From NCBI GenBank assembly GCA_963733505.1, contig CAVTDW010000005.1, positions 62,001 to 126,000 of the forward strand: 64,000 bases of DNA, read 5' to 3'. Shown one piece after another: positions 40,001 through 49,712 of this stretch. The notes under the pieces were generated by a model. That model did no database searches, was not told the DNA's origin, and was given only the letters and a program-made list of their open reading frames with translations. The translations under genes were made by a program, and so were the position numbers. Origin of the DNA: JALYXV01 sp963733505 (GTDB taxonomy: Bacteria; Actinomycetota; Acidimicrobiia; Acidimicrobiales; Palsa-688). Position 1 is the first letter of the stretch, and each line of letters starts with the position of its first letter.

Positions 40001-42609
40001 CCGTCAATCGTGTAGGCGCCGCCCGCGGTCAAGGTGGGGGTGATCGAAGAGCCGCTGTTGACCGTGGTGCAGGTGACCGAACCGGACAACGAGATACCCG
40101 CCGGCAGGGACTGCGAGGTCGAGAACGCCGCCGACCCGCCGAAGGTCTGCGACCCCGACACCGTCACCGCAACAGTCGCCGGGTTCACCGTGAAGGTGCC
40201 GCCGGTGTAGGCGATCACATAGTCCGACGAACCGGCACCCGCCAGCGACAACCCGGAGCAGCTGGCGGCGTCAATCGTGTACGAGCCGCCCGCGGTCAAG
40301 GTGGGGGTGATCGAAGAGCCCCCGTTGACCGTGGTGCAGGTGACCGAACCGGACAACGAGATACCCGCCGGCAGGGACTGCGAGGTCGAGAACACCGCCG
40401 ACCCGCCGAAGGTCTGCGACCCCGACACCGTCACCGCAACAGTCGCCGGGTTCACCGTGAAGGTGCCGCCGGTGTAGGCGATCACATAGTCCGACGAACC
40501 GGCACCCGACAGCGACAACCCGGAGCAGCTGGCGGCGTCAATCGTGTAGGCGCCGCCCGCGGTCAGCGTCGGGGTGATCGAAGAGCCCCCGTTGACCGTG
40601 GTGCAGGTGACCGAACCGGACAACGAGATACCCGCCGGCAGGGACTGCGAGGTCGAGAACGCCGCCGACCCGCCGAAGGTCTGCGACCCCGACACCGTCA
40701 CCGCAACAGTCGCCGGGTGCACCGTGAACGTGCCGCCGGTCAACGACAGCACGTAGTTGGCGGCGTTGGGGCCCGCCAGCGACAACCCGGAGCAACTGGC
40801 GGCGTCAATCGTGTAGGCGCCGCCCGCGGTCAGCGTCGGGGTGATCGAAGAGCCGCCGTTGACCGTGGTGCACGTCGCGCTGCCCGACAGGCTCACACCG
40901 GTGGGGAGTGTCCCGGCGGGTGTGGCCGTGAAGTTGGCGGTCCCGCCGTAGGTTTGGGACCCGCTCACCGTCACCGGGACCGACGCCAGCGCCCACTGCG
41001 CGTAGAGGGTGAACGACGAGGTGACCGCGGTCGAAAAGTCGTACAGGCTGCCCCCGGTGGGGGCCGTGGACCAGCCGTCGAACACGAAGCCCGTTCGGCT
41101 CGGGCCGGCTGGTTGGGTCGCGTCGGAGCCATACGGGATCGTCTCGGTGGTCGACGCCTGCCCGTTCTCGGGGTTGAAGGTGACCGTCTCCGGCACCGCC
41201 ATCACGTACAACGTGACCGGCGTCGCACCCGTGGCGCTCTCCCCGAACAGGCTCGTCAGGTCGGTCGCATCCGTCACCGTGGTGCCACCCGACGCCGCGT
41301 CGGACCACACCTCGCCGCTCGGCAGCGCCGGCAAGGTCAACATGGCGTCGTCGAACGAAGCGGCGTACACAGTCTGAGGGGACGGCGCAGTCCCCGACAT
41401 ACCGTTCAGGTTGTAGGTGACCGGATAGTCGTGTTCGGTGATGACGGTGCCGTCGTTGGCGACCGATCCGCCCGCGCCGACAAGGATGATCCCGTTGTTG
41501 ACCACCGTGCCGCCGCCGTTCAGTCCCGCCTCCAGAGTGATAACCCCGGTCGAGGAGTTCGTCGCCGTCGCCCCCACGGGAACGGTTTCGTTGTATTGCG
41601 TAGTGAGCGATCCGCTGTTGGACAGCGACCCGAACACGTTGTCGCCGGAGCTACCCTGCCCGACAGCGTTTCGCCCGAACGCCGTAACGAGAGCGCCTGA
41701 ACCGATGGTGACGGCTGCGCCGTTCCCGCAATCGCCGCCGCCGATCCCGGCACTACTGCCATTGGCAGTCACAGTGCCGCCCGTTATGGTGACGGTCCCA
41801 GCCGATGTGGCGCTTCCGCAGTTGGTACCGCCGCTGCCGATCCCAGCCCCCCCGTTAGTACCACCGTTCGCGTTCACGGTACCGCCGCTGATAACGACGG
41901 TCGCTCCGGGACCTGCAACTCCGCCGCCGATCCCAGCCGCCTCACCTACACCAGTCGCGTTCACCGTCCCGCCGGTGATCGTGACCGAGCCGCTGTTGGC
42001 GTTGTAGCCTCCCCCGCCGATCCCAGCCCCCGCCTCTCCACCAGTAGCGTCTACCGTGCCGGATCTGATCGTCACCGTCCCGGCGTCACCTGCGCTGCCC
42101 GCCTGGTAGCCGGGGCTGCCACCGATGCCGGCACCGCCGTTGGCCCCGCTGCTCCCCGTCGCCGTGAGCAAACCGCCACCGTCGGAGTCCTGGATCGTCA
42201 ACGTCGCCCCCGTGTCCTGGATTGCGGCGGCACCACTCGGTGGACTGGTGATGTTGAGGCTGAAGCCGTGCAGGTCCAAGGTGACCGTCGTGGCGGCGGT
42301 CTCCACCAGGTTCGATCCGCTCGGGGCGGTGATGTCGGCAGCGAGGGTGACGGTTCCCGACGAGGCGAACGCCGTCTGCAGGTCCGTCCAGTTCATCACC
42401 GTTGCGGTCGATGCGTAGGCCTTGGTCGCGGCAGCACCCCAAGCGACCAGCGACGCAAGCAGCGCAACTACCGCGATGACCGAGAGTGCCGCATGGGGCC
42501 ACCGGCGCGTCGGGCGCCACCGCCGTACTCTCACCGGCCGATGTTCAATTCTTCCGCTTCTGCCACCAAGGCCTCGTGAACGTCCCGGTTGTTGCGCCCT
42601 GTCGACCAT
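37076..42609 (-). CDS. Large secreted repeat protein (MBG/Ig-like), frame broken twice
   Basis: About 1,845 codons from ATG 42609 (GGGGAGG site just before). N-terminal signal peptide (HAALSVIAVVALLASLVAWG), then a Gly/Thr-rich beta-helix region (repeats like GTVTITGGTVNATG), an InlB/Listeria-Bacteroides-type repeat (PSRTGFVFDGWSTAPTGGS), ten ~89-residue tandem repeats (VAVTVSGSQTFGG...SLPAGISLSGSVTC), a MBG-type domain (ITAGNASRFFGQPNPAFTVS), an Ig-like domain (TVTVTPAQPTLGGLVTFTAT) and a beta-helix tail. No LPxTG anchor. Frames change at about 39640-39700 and 39400-39440, where the repeat spacing becomes 268 instead of 267 bp; the sequence there mixes two repeat types, so collapsed assembly is likely. 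Probably a surface adhesin or matrix protein. Confidence 0.8.
38315..40985 (-). repeat. Ten tandem 267-bp repeats inside the secreted protein gene
   Basis: The marker CAATCGTGTA recurs at 38401, 38668, 38935, 39202, 39470, 39738, 40005, 40272, 40539 and 40806 in plus-strand coordinates. Intervals are 267 bp except two of 268 bp (39202-39470 and 39470-39738). The two alternative linkers (YVLSLTGGTFTVHP and YVIAYTGGTFTVNP) alternate between units. High DNA identity between units indicates recent expansion or gene conversion. Confidence 0.93.
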
Positions 42610-42690
42610 CGAACGGCCTCCCCATGCGATACCGGCCCCGGCGAGACAGGGCACCTACTGGTGGATCATGAGGAAGGAGGAGGGGCGAAT

Positions 42691-42708
42691 CATCGGCCAG
42701 ATGGCCGA
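42691..42708. promoter_or_regulatory. ATCGGCCA-GA-TGGCCGAT palindrome (left copy)
   Basis: A perfect palindrome 82 bp upstream of the secreted-protein start on the minus strand. An almost identical palindrome at 43509-43526 lies in opposite orientation with similar flanks (A-rich on the inner side, TTCGCC on the outer side). Operator for the repeat protein or terminal repeat of a small element; see findings. Confidence 0.5.
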
Positions 42709-42759
42709 TTTTTGCTCGCTCTGGCGCCGCACGCTCCTTTCCGGAATGGCCGGCCCGGG

Positions 42760-43460
42760 CCTTGGAATCCCCCGTGGCGAGAACGATGTCCAGGTTGGGG
42801 TGGCCCGTCGCCAAGCGCAGCGGCTGCTGCGCCCGCACCCCGAGATACGGCGCCTGCAAGGGGCCCTGGGCGGTCGTGATCGTCCCCGAATCGGCCCAAC
42901 TGAGGTCGGCCTCCGAAGAACGGACGGTGAAGGTGGCGGGCGGATCGACGAGTGTCAGGCTCGACCGGCGATCTGAAGCCCGTTGCTACGCAGCGTGACC
43001 GGGCCCGCCACAGCACCGGGGCACGGTGGTGGGAGGAGCGACTGTGGTCGGCGACCCGTCGGCGGGCGGGACCGTGGCGGGCGCCGCTGGCGGCGGCGGC
43101 TGGAACGTCAGGCTGGCGCCGGCGATGGTGGCCGAGCCCGAGAACCCGACTCCCACCGACCCGGAGGTGCCGGCGTTGACAGTGACCACGCCCGGTTGGA
43201 CGCGCACGGTGCTGGCAAGGAACAACGACCGCCCGGGCGCGGTGACCGTTACGTCGTCGTTGTGCGCCCGCAACGACCCCGGTGCCGAGGTCCCGTCCGT
43301 TGTGGTCGACGACCTCGCCGGTGGCCGTCAGCACCAACGGCCCCGACAGTTGCACCGAGCTCAAGGCGGTCACCGACGCTGTGGTCTGGACCGAGCGGCG
43401 GAGCCGTTCAGGGTCACCAGGTTGTCCTCGCCGGCGCCGGGAACCGGTGACGTCGGGACC
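42760..43460 (-). pseudogene. Decayed secreted beta-rich protein gene
   Basis: Minus-strand pieces in at least three frames form a plausible degraded protein: TASVTALSSVQLSGPLVLTA, then TVRVQPGVVTVNAGTSGSVG and VGFSGSATIAGASLTF followed by a Pro-rich stretch, and, in a third frame, APYLGVRAQQPLRLATGHPN. Composition resembles secreted adhesin-like beta-repeat proteins. No intact start or continuous frame exists. It is bounded by the two inverted ATCGGCCA palindromes. Confidence 0.4.
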
Positions 43461-43508
43461 GAGGTCGGAACCGTGGCCGGGTCGACTTGGGACCGGAAAC
43501 AGAAAAAT

Positions 43509-43526
43509 ATCGGCCAGGTGGCCGAT
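43509..43526. promoter_or_regulatory. ATCGGCCA-GG-TGGCCGAT palindrome (right copy)
   Basis: Same palindrome as at 42691-42708 except for the central two bases, inverted in orientation as judged by its flanks (AGAAAAAT before, GTCTTTCGCC after). It lies upstream of the small GWLQLL gene and of the ABC transporter operon, so it might also serve as their operator. Confidence 0.5.
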
Positions 43527-43577
43527 GTCTTTCGCCGGCCGCGGGCGCGACATTTTCATCATGCGCAGGTCCAGGAC

Positions 43578-43730
43578 GTGACGGCGGTGAACATCGACAT
43601 TCACGTGACGGTCCGGCAACCCCCCTCGGGGGTGCTGTCGACCGACGACGACGAACCGCGCCCGTTCACCGGTTGGCTGCAGCTGTTGAAGATCCTGTCC
43701 GACGCCCTGGCCGACGCTGAGGATACCTGA
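43578..43730 (+). CDS. Small protein with PF-x-GWLQLL C-terminus (2)
   Basis: A 50-residue frame from GTG 43578 (second GTG at 43587), preceded by CAGGTCCAGGAC. Sequence begins TAVNIDIHVTVRQPP and ends RPFTGWLQLLKILSDALADA. The tail matches the small frame at 33809. It ends 68 bp before the ABC binding-protein start. Whether it is expressed, and its function, are unknown; the shared motif and normal codon use are the support. Confidence 0.5.
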   Translation: MTAVNIDIHVTVRQPPSGVLSTDDDEPRPFTGWLQLLKILSDALADAEDT

Positions 43731-43798
43731 CCTGATTCTGGCGATTCGTGCCACAATGCCCCAAAGCGGAAAGTCTGGCGACGCCGAGGGGGCCAGTA

Positions 43799-45460
43799 GT
43801 GCCACGGTTGATTCGTACCCTTTCGTACCTCATGGCCGCGCTGTTGCTGGCCGCATCGTGCAGTAGCAGCAGTAGCAGCAGCGGCCATTCGGCCCAGGTT
43901 CAGGGCCAGGTCCCGCTCATCCGCCTGGCCGCGGGCCCGGGCGGTTTCCCCTCCCCCATCACCGGCCGCCGCCTGGCTGGCGACCAGGCCAGCCTGATCT
44001 TCGACACCCTGGTGTGGAAAGACTCCACCGGGTCGATCATCCCGTGGCTGGCCACCTCGTGGACGGAGTCGCCCGACGGAACGATGTGGACGTTCCACCT
44101 CCACGACGGGGTGACGTTCTCCGACGGAACCCCGCTCACCGCGGCCGATGTCGCCTTCACGTACAACTACTTCATCAGCGGCCCCGCGCTGGCGGCGGCG
44201 GGACTGTTCGGCTCGGTGTTCATCGGCAATTTCATCGACGTGGTGGCCACCACGCCCGACACGGTGGTGTTCCACATAAAGAAGCCCTGGTCGCCGTTCC
44301 TCCAGACGATCGCCTCGTTGATCCCAGTCCTGCCCCAGCACATCTGGGCGTCGGTCAAAGATCCGGCCACATTCACCGGCCCCCAGTCCGTCATCGGCTC
44401 CGGTCCGTATCGCTTGGCGCACTTCGACCAGGCGACGGGCAGCGCCGACTTCGTGGCCAAGAGCGACTTCTTCCTCGGCCCACCGGTCGTCAAGCAGATC
44501 GAGTTCGTGCCCGCCCCCGAACAACTGCTGGCCCTGGAGAAGGGCGACATCGACGCCGCCGCCATCGGCACCGACGACCAGGCGGTCCCGGCCGCCGCCC
44601 TAAAAGCGTTCGCCTCCAACAAAGGCAAATACGCCACCGTGACCGGGCCCAGCGACTGGACCCGGGCCCTGCACTTCAACTTGGGCAAGGGGTTTCCCTA
44701 CAACGACGTTCAGTTCCGCCAGGCGGTCGACTACGCCATCGACCGTAACGACCTGGTGAGCCGGATCCTGTTCGGCCGGGGCCAGCCGGGAAGCTCGGGA
44801 TGGCTGGCCCGGTCGAGCCCGTACTTCGAACCGGGCCTGCCCGCCTACACCCACAACGTGGCCCTGGCGGAGTCGCTCCTCGACCAGGCCGGGCTCAAGG
44901 TGCCCTCGGGCGGCGGCATGCGGGTCCTGGCCGACGGCCGGCCCTTCGTGATCCCGCTCGAGACGAGCACCGAGTTCTCGCCGTTGGCGGCCCAGGTCGT
45001 CTCCGAGGACCTCCGCCAGGTGGGGCTCCAGGTGAGCATCGAGTCGCTCGACCCGACCACCGCCGACACCGACGCCCTGAAAGGCAACTACGACATGGCC
45101 CTGATCGGCTACGCCGGCGTGGCCAACGACCCCGACGTACTCCTGCGCATCGGGCTGTCCCCCGCCGCCATCGCGGTGCTCTGGAAGACGTGGGGCTACG
45201 GCAACCCGACCGCCATCGCCCTCGGACTGCAACAGCTGTTCACCGCCGACCCGGCGTCGCGCACCGCGGCGCTGCAACAGATCCAGCGCATTGTGGCCAC
45301 CGACGTCCCTCTGATCTCGCTGTACCTGCCCACTGAGGAGGAGATCTACAACCGCCAGGTGTTCTCGGCGTGGTACTTCACGCCCCAGGGCTTCCTGGCC
45401 GCCGGCTCCGGTGTCCTCAACAAACAGGTGTTCGTGACGGGCGGGAAAACCGGCCCCTGA
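43799..45460 (+). CDS. ABC transporter substrate-binding lipoprotein (peptide/nickel type, SBP_bac_5)
   Basis: A 553-aa extracytoplasmic solute-binding protein from GTG 43799 with a lipoprotein signal (LMAALLLAASC, lipobox Cys21) and a Ser-rich linker. The family-5 fold is evident from TSWTESPDGTMWTFHLHDGV, FSDGTPLTAADVAFTYNYF, DVQFRQAVDYAIDRNDLV and PLISLYLPTEEEIYN. These proteins feed oligopeptides, or in some cases nickel or sugars, to a permease. Two permeases and a fused ATPase follow directly. The substrate cannot be read from sequence; nickel would fit the hydrogenase but is only a guess. Confidence 0.93.
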   Translation: MPRLIRTLSYLMAALLLAASCSSSSSSSGHSAQVQGQVPLIRLAAGPGGFPSPITGRRLAGDQASLIFDTLVWKDSTGSIIPWLATSWTESPDGTMWTFHLHDGVTFSDGTPLTAADVAFTYNYFISGPALAAAGLFGSVFIGNFIDVVATTPDTVVFHIKKPWSPFLQTIASLIPVLPQHIWASVKDPATFTGPQSVIGSGPYRLAHFDQATGSADFVAKSDFFLGPPVVKQIEFVPAPEQLLALEKGDIDAAAIGTDDQAVPAAALKAFASNKGKYATVTGPSDWTRALHFNLGKGFPYNDVQFRQAVDYAIDRNDLVSRILFGRGQPGSSGWLARSSPYFEPGLPAYTHNVALAESLLDQAGLKVPSGGGMRVLADGRPFVIPLETSTEFSPLAAQVVSEDLRQVGLQVSIESLDPTTADTDALKGNYDMALIGYAGVANDPDVLLRIGLSPAAIAVLWKTWGYGNPTAIALGLQQLFTADPASRTAALQQIQRIVATDVPLISLYLPTEEEIYNRQVFSAWYFTPQGFLAAGSGVLNKQVFVTGGKTGP

Positions 45461-45464
45461 AGGC

Positions 45465-46454
45465 GTGTCCCCCCGCCAGGTCCGCCAGGTAGGGCGCGCC
45501 CTCGCCCTGTACGCCATCACGGTGGCCGGCGTCGTCGTGGTCGTGTTCGCCCTGCCCCGGGCCATGCCCGGCGACCCCATCGACGCCCTGGCGGGTACGG
45601 GCGGGGTCGGCGCGACCGATCCCCGGGTCCACGCCCAACTGGAGTCGTACTATGGCCTCAACCGCTCGCTGACGGCGCAGTTCTGGGGGTATCTGGGCGA
45701 CCTCAGGCGCGGCGACCTGGGCATTTCCATCTCGCAGCACGTCCCGGTGGCCCACCTGATCGTGGGCCGACTGCCTTGGACCCTGCTCCTCATGGGGACC
45801 AGCTTGGCCTTTTCCACCCTCTTCAGCTTCTTCGCCGGCGTTGCCGCGGGCTGGCGGCGCGGGAGCGGGCGCGACCGGGCCCTGATCGGGGCCACCACGG
45901 GTTTGTCCGCCATCCCCGGCTACGCCACGGCATCGCTGATCTTGATCGCCTTCGCGGTCGCCTGGCCACTGTTCCCCCTGAGCGGCGCCCAGACGCCGTT
46001 CGCCCACTACGGCTCCCCGGTGGCCGCGGTCGCCGACGTGGCCCGCCACCTGGCCCTGCCCGCCGTGGCGCTCACGTTGTCGCTGCTGGGAAGCAACTTC
46101 CTGCTGGTGCGCAACAGCGTGGTGTCCGCCCTGGGCCAGGACTACCTGGTACTGGCCCGGGCTAAGGGCCTGCCCGAACGGCTGCTGAAGCACCGCCACG
46201 CGGGCCGCAACGCCCTGCTGCCCTTCGTCACCGTCGTCGGGCTCCAGGTCGGCTTCGCGGTGGGCGGGGCCATCTTCGTGGAGTCGGTGTTCGCCTATCC
46301 CGGCATCGGGAGCCTGATCCTGCAGGCGATCCAGAGCCGTGACTACCCGGTGCTCGACGCCTCGCTGCTGGTGCTGGCGGTGGTGGTGCTGACGATGAAC
46401 CTGGCCGTCGATCTGCTGTACCGCCGCCTCGACCCATCCGTCGGTTCCCGATGA
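45465..46454 (+). CDS. ABC transporter permease (DppB-type)
   Basis: A 329-aa inner-membrane permease from GTG 45465, 4 bp after the binding-protein stop. It has the DppB layout: N-terminal helix (LALYAITVAGVVVVVFALPR), the MPGDPIDAL and YYGLNRSLTAQFW periplasmic region, five further helices, and the EAA loop (DYLVLARAKGLPERLLKHRH, then AGRNALLPFV) that contacts the ATPase. It overlaps the second permease (ATGA). Confidence 0.93.
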   Translation: MSPRQVRQVGRALALYAITVAGVVVVVFALPRAMPGDPIDALAGTGGVGATDPRVHAQLESYYGLNRSLTAQFWGYLGDLRRGDLGISISQHVPVAHLIVGRLPWTLLLMGTSLAFSTLFSFFAGVAAGWRRGSGRDRALIGATTGLSAIPGYATASLILIAFAVAWPLFPLSGAQTPFAHYGSPVAAVADVARHLALPAVALTLSLLGSNFLLVRNSVVSALGQDYLVLARAKGLPERLLKHRHAGRNALLPFVTVVGLQVGFAVGGAIFVESVFAYPGIGSLILQAIQSRDYPVLDASLLVLAVVVLTMNLAVDLLYRRLDPSVGSR

Positions 46455-47362
46455 CGACAATAGGGAGAAAGGGCGCCGCTCCAACCACGGTGCCGTCCGG
46501 GCGGTTGACCCCAGCCGGCTGGACGGGACTGGCGATCGTGGCGGGATTCTGCATCGTCGCTCTGGGCGCGCCCTGGTTGGCCCGCCACCGGGTCACCGCC
46601 CTGGCCGGGCCGCCCCTGCACGCCCCCGACCTCCAGCACTGGCTGGGCACCAACTCGGTGGGCCAGGACCTGGCCAGCCAGTGGCTGGCGGGCGCCCGGG
46701 TGTCGCTGTTGATCGCGGTTGTGGGCGGCGGTGCCACCATGGCGCTGGCCCTAGCCGCGGGCACCGTTGCGGGGTGGCGGGGCGGCCTCGTCGACGCCGT
46801 GATCCTGCGGGTGATCGACTTCGTGCTGGTGTTGCCGACCATCCCCTTGGTCATCGTCATCAGCGCCTACACCCAGCCGTCGCTGCTGACGCTGTCCGCG
46901 ATCATCGCTGTGACGTCCTGGCCCGGGGCGGCACGGGTCGTCCGAGCCCAGGTCCTCTCCCTGCGGGAACGGGCCCACATCCGCGCCGCTGTCGGGTTCG
47001 GGGCCTCGACGGGGGAGGTGCTGCGGCGCCACGTCCTGCCCGAATCGGGGTTGGTCATGGTGGCCATCCTCATCCGCAGCTGCGAACGGGCCATCGCCTT
47101 CGAGGCGGGCCTGGCCTTCCTCGGCCTCACCGTGTCGCCGCATGGCAGCTGGGGCACGATCATGCACGACGCCCTCAGCTTCCCGGGCCTGTTCTTCACC
47201 CGGGCCTGGGCGTGGTGGCTGCTGCCCCCGGTGATCGGGGTCTCGCTGGTCCTGGGCGGCCTGGCGCTGATCGGGACCGCGGTCGAGGACCGGGTCAACC
47301 CCCGGCTGGCCCGCCACGCCAGGCCCGCCCTGGCCATCGATCCGGTGAGCGCAGTTGGCTGA
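46451..47362 (+). CDS. ABC transporter permease (DppC-type)
   Basis: A 303-aa permease overlapping the DppB-type gene by 4 bp. Typical DppC features: an N-terminal helix, LQHWLGTNSVGQDLASQWLA (G-T-D-x-x-G-R-D-like motif), MALALAAGTVAGWRGGLVDA, and the EAA loop with RAQVLSLRERAHIRAAVGFG and PESGLVMVAILIRSCERAIA. Together with the preceding permease it forms the translocation channel. Confidence 0.93.
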   Translation: MTTIGRKGAAPTTVPSGRLTPAGWTGLAIVAGFCIVALGAPWLARHRVTALAGPPLHAPDLQHWLGTNSVGQDLASQWLAGARVSLLIAVVGGGATMALALAAGTVAGWRGGLVDAVILRVIDFVLVLPTIPLVIVISAYTQPSLLTLSAIIAVTSWPGAARVVRAQVLSLRERAHIRAAVGFGASTGEVLRRHVLPESGLVMVAILIRSCERAIAFEAGLAFLGLTVSPHGSWGTIMHDALSFPGLFFTRAWAWWLLPPVIGVSLVLGGLALIGTAVEDRVNPRLARHARPALAIDPVSAVG

Positions 47363-49154
47363 CGGCCCCCCGGCCCTGGCGGTGAGCGACCTGCGGGTCG
47401 TCTTCCCCGGCCCGCCCGCCGTGGCCGCCCTCGACGGGCTGTCACTGGAGGTGGCGGCGGGCGAGTGCCTGGGCCTGGTGGGCGAGTCGGGCTCCGGCAA
47501 GTCCACCCTCTCCCGGGTGCTCCTGGGACTCGAGGGCGGCGCCGCCGTCACCGGGCGCCTGGCGCTCGGGGCCGTCGACGGGGGCGTCCTCGACGAGGCG
47601 GGGTGGCGTTCCCTCCGGTGGCGGAACATCGCCCTGGCCCCCCAGTCCCTGGCGTCGCTGAATCCAGTCCTCTCGGTGGGGTTGCAAATGGCGGAGCCCC
47701 AGCAGGTGCACCTGAATCGCTCCCGGGCCGACTCCGACCGGCGCTCCGCCCAGGCGCTGGACGACGTGGGCCTGGGCGCCTGGGCGCTCGACCGTCACCC
47801 CCGCGAACTGTCGGGCGGCCAGAAGCGCCAGGTGCTGCTGGCCCTGGCGCTGGTCTGCGACTCTCCGGTGATCGTGCTGGACGAGCCCACCGCGGGGCTC
47901 GATCCCGTGGTGCGCCGGCGGGTCGTGACGGCATTGCGACACCTGGTGGTCGCCGACGGGCGGGCGCTCCTGGTGCTGGGCCACGACCTCGACGCCATGG
48001 AGGCGCTGGCCGACCGGGTGACGGTGCTGTACCGGGGGTGGGCCGCCGAGTCGGGCCCGACCGCGGCCGTGCTCCAGGATCCCCGGGCGCCCTACACCTG
48101 GGCGCTGCTCAACGCCCGTCCCACGCTGGCGTCGGTCAAGGACCTGCGGGGCATCCGGGGTCGGGCCCCCGACCCTGGCGAGGTGGCCTTGGGGTGCCCC
48201 TTCGTAGGCCGCTGTACCCAAGCCATCGACGCCTGCGCCACCGAGCGCCCCGCCCCGGCGGTTCCCGACGGCGAGGACGGCGCCCGTCAGGTGGCCTGCC
48301 TGCGGGGCGGCTTGGTCCCGGTCCTCGAAGCACGGGATCTCCACAAGCGCTACCGGCGCCGCGGCGCCCCGGCCGCCGTGGACGGCGTCAGCCTCCAGGT
48401 CCGCCACGGTGAGGTGGTGGGCCTGGTCGGACCGACGGGGGCGGGGAAGACCACGCTCGCGTTGCTTCTCGCCCGGCTCCTGGAAGCGGACCAGGGTTCG
48501 GTCCGATTGCTGGGCGAGAACCTGTCGAGCTTGGGTGGCGCCCCGCTGCGGGCCGCCCGTCGCCACATCCAGGTGCTGTTCCAGGATCCTTACGACGCCC
48601 TTTCTCCCCGTCTGACAATCGCCGCCGCCATCCGGGAACCGCTCGACGTGCAGGGACTGGGGACGCCGGCTGATCGGGACGCCCGGGTCCGGGCCGAGCT
48701 GGACGCCGTGCGGTTGCCGAGCAACCCCAGCTTCCTGGCCCGCCACACCCACGAGCTGTCCGGCGGCCAGCTCCAGCGCGTGGCCTTGGCCCGGGCCCTG
48801 GTCCTCGACCCCGCGGTCCTGATCGCCGACGAACCCGTGTCCCTCCTCGACCCGAGCGAGCAGGCCAACGTCCTGCAACTCCTAAAACGCCTCCAGGTGG
48901 AACGGGGCCTGGCCATGTTGCTGGTGTCCCACGACCTGGCGGTCGTCCTGCGGACGGCCGACCGGGTGCTGGTCATGGACCAGGGCCGCATCGTGGAGTC
49001 GGGCACCGGGACCCAGCTGTTCACGGCGCCCCAGCACCCCGTCACCCAGGCGCTGCTGGCCGCCTCCGGGCGCATCGAGTTTGAGCCCGCCGCCGGCAAC
49101 AGCGGCGCCGGCCCCTTCCCCGACGACACCACTGGCACCATCACCGACAACTAA
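47355..49154 (+). CDS. Fused double ABC ATPase (DppD-DppF type)
   Basis: A 599-aa protein from TTG 47355 (8-bp overlap) with two complete nucleotide-binding domains. First: Walker A GESGSGKST, signature ELSGGQKRQVLLALAL, Walker B VIVLDEPTAGLDPV, and the oligopeptide C-terminal box (CPFVGRCTQAIDAC). Second: GPTGAGKTT, HELSGGQLQRVALARALVLD, VLIADEPVSLLDPSE. Fusion of the usually separate DppD and DppF is common in actinobacteria. The final ~22 residues (AAGNSGAGPFPDDTT...) are not ATPase-like and match the tail of the secreted repeat protein. Confidence 0.93.
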   Translation: MADGPPALAVSDLRVVFPGPPAVAALDGLSLEVAAGECLGLVGESGSGKSTLSRVLLGLEGGAAVTGRLALGAVDGGVLDEAGWRSLRWRNIALAPQSLASLNPVLSVGLQMAEPQQVHLNRSRADSDRRSAQALDDVGLGAWALDRHPRELSGGQKRQVLLALALVCDSPVIVLDEPTAGLDPVVRRRVVTALRHLVVADGRALLVLGHDLDAMEALADRVTVLYRGWAAESGPTAAVLQDPRAPYTWALLNARPTLASVKDLRGIRGRAPDPGEVALGCPFVGRCTQAIDACATERPAPAVPDGEDGARQVACLRGGLVPVLEARDLHKRYRRRGAPAAVDGVSLQVRHGEVVGLVGPTGAGKTTLALLLARLLEADQGSVRLLGENLSSLGGAPLRAARRHIQVLFQDPYDALSPRLTIAAAIREPLDVQGLGTPADRDARVRAELDAVRLPSNPSFLARHTHELSGGQLQRVALARALVLDPAVLIADEPVSLLDPSEQANVLQLLKRLQVERGLAMLLVSHDLAVVLRTADRVLVMDQGRIVESGTGTQLFTAPQHPVTQALLAASGRIEFEPAAGNSGAGPFPDDTTGTITDN

Positions 49155-49712
49155 CCACGGCCAGCGCCCTCCCGAAACCATGGCCGTCGGACGTCAGCGC
49201 AGAGATCCTCGACCAACGCGAGGAACGACTCGACCACCCAATATTCGTTCCCGGGTGGCTCGGTGGGCCCGTCGCCTGGTGGCCGCAACGCCGCTGGGCG
49301 GGGCAGATCGGCGAACAGCATGGCCGCGATCTTGGCCCGCCTCGGCTCCGATGCGTGGCGATGCACACCGAGACAGTCGGCGATGGTGTTATCGCGATCA
49401 CCTCCCGATTCTGCCGGGGGGCGCTGGACGCGATTCACGGTTGGGTGTCTACAGTCCGCGGCGGGAACTGGCGTCGACCTGTTCAAGGCACAATTTTGCC
49501 ATTGTCGACTGTCGGCGAGTCGAGTCGTGGACCGATTTTGGACCGACCGAGGTTTGAGAGGGAGTCTCAAAGGCATTTCGCGCTCCGCGATCGAACGGCT
49601 GGGCGCTGTTCTTGCTTGCTGCCACGCTTTGACTTGTACGATCGTCCGTCTGACGAGACTCCGGAGCTTTCCAATATCGCATCGTTTCGGCAAGCCACGG
49701 GATAGGCTGGCG
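49155..49712. other. Intergenic stretch, possible gene remnant
   Basis: No intact gene is supported. The minus strand at ~49151-49330 reads IAAMLFADLPRPAALRPPGD and EYWVVESFLALVEDLCADVR before a stop, with protein-like composition and no clear start, so it may be the 3' end of a lost gene. The plus strand holds only low-quality frames before the HTH gene at 49713. Confidence 0.35.

Noticed and set aside
38315..40985. Could the tandem repeats be a CRISPR array?
   Set aside because: The unit is 267 bp with no short spacer pattern; it encodes ~89-residue protein repeats.
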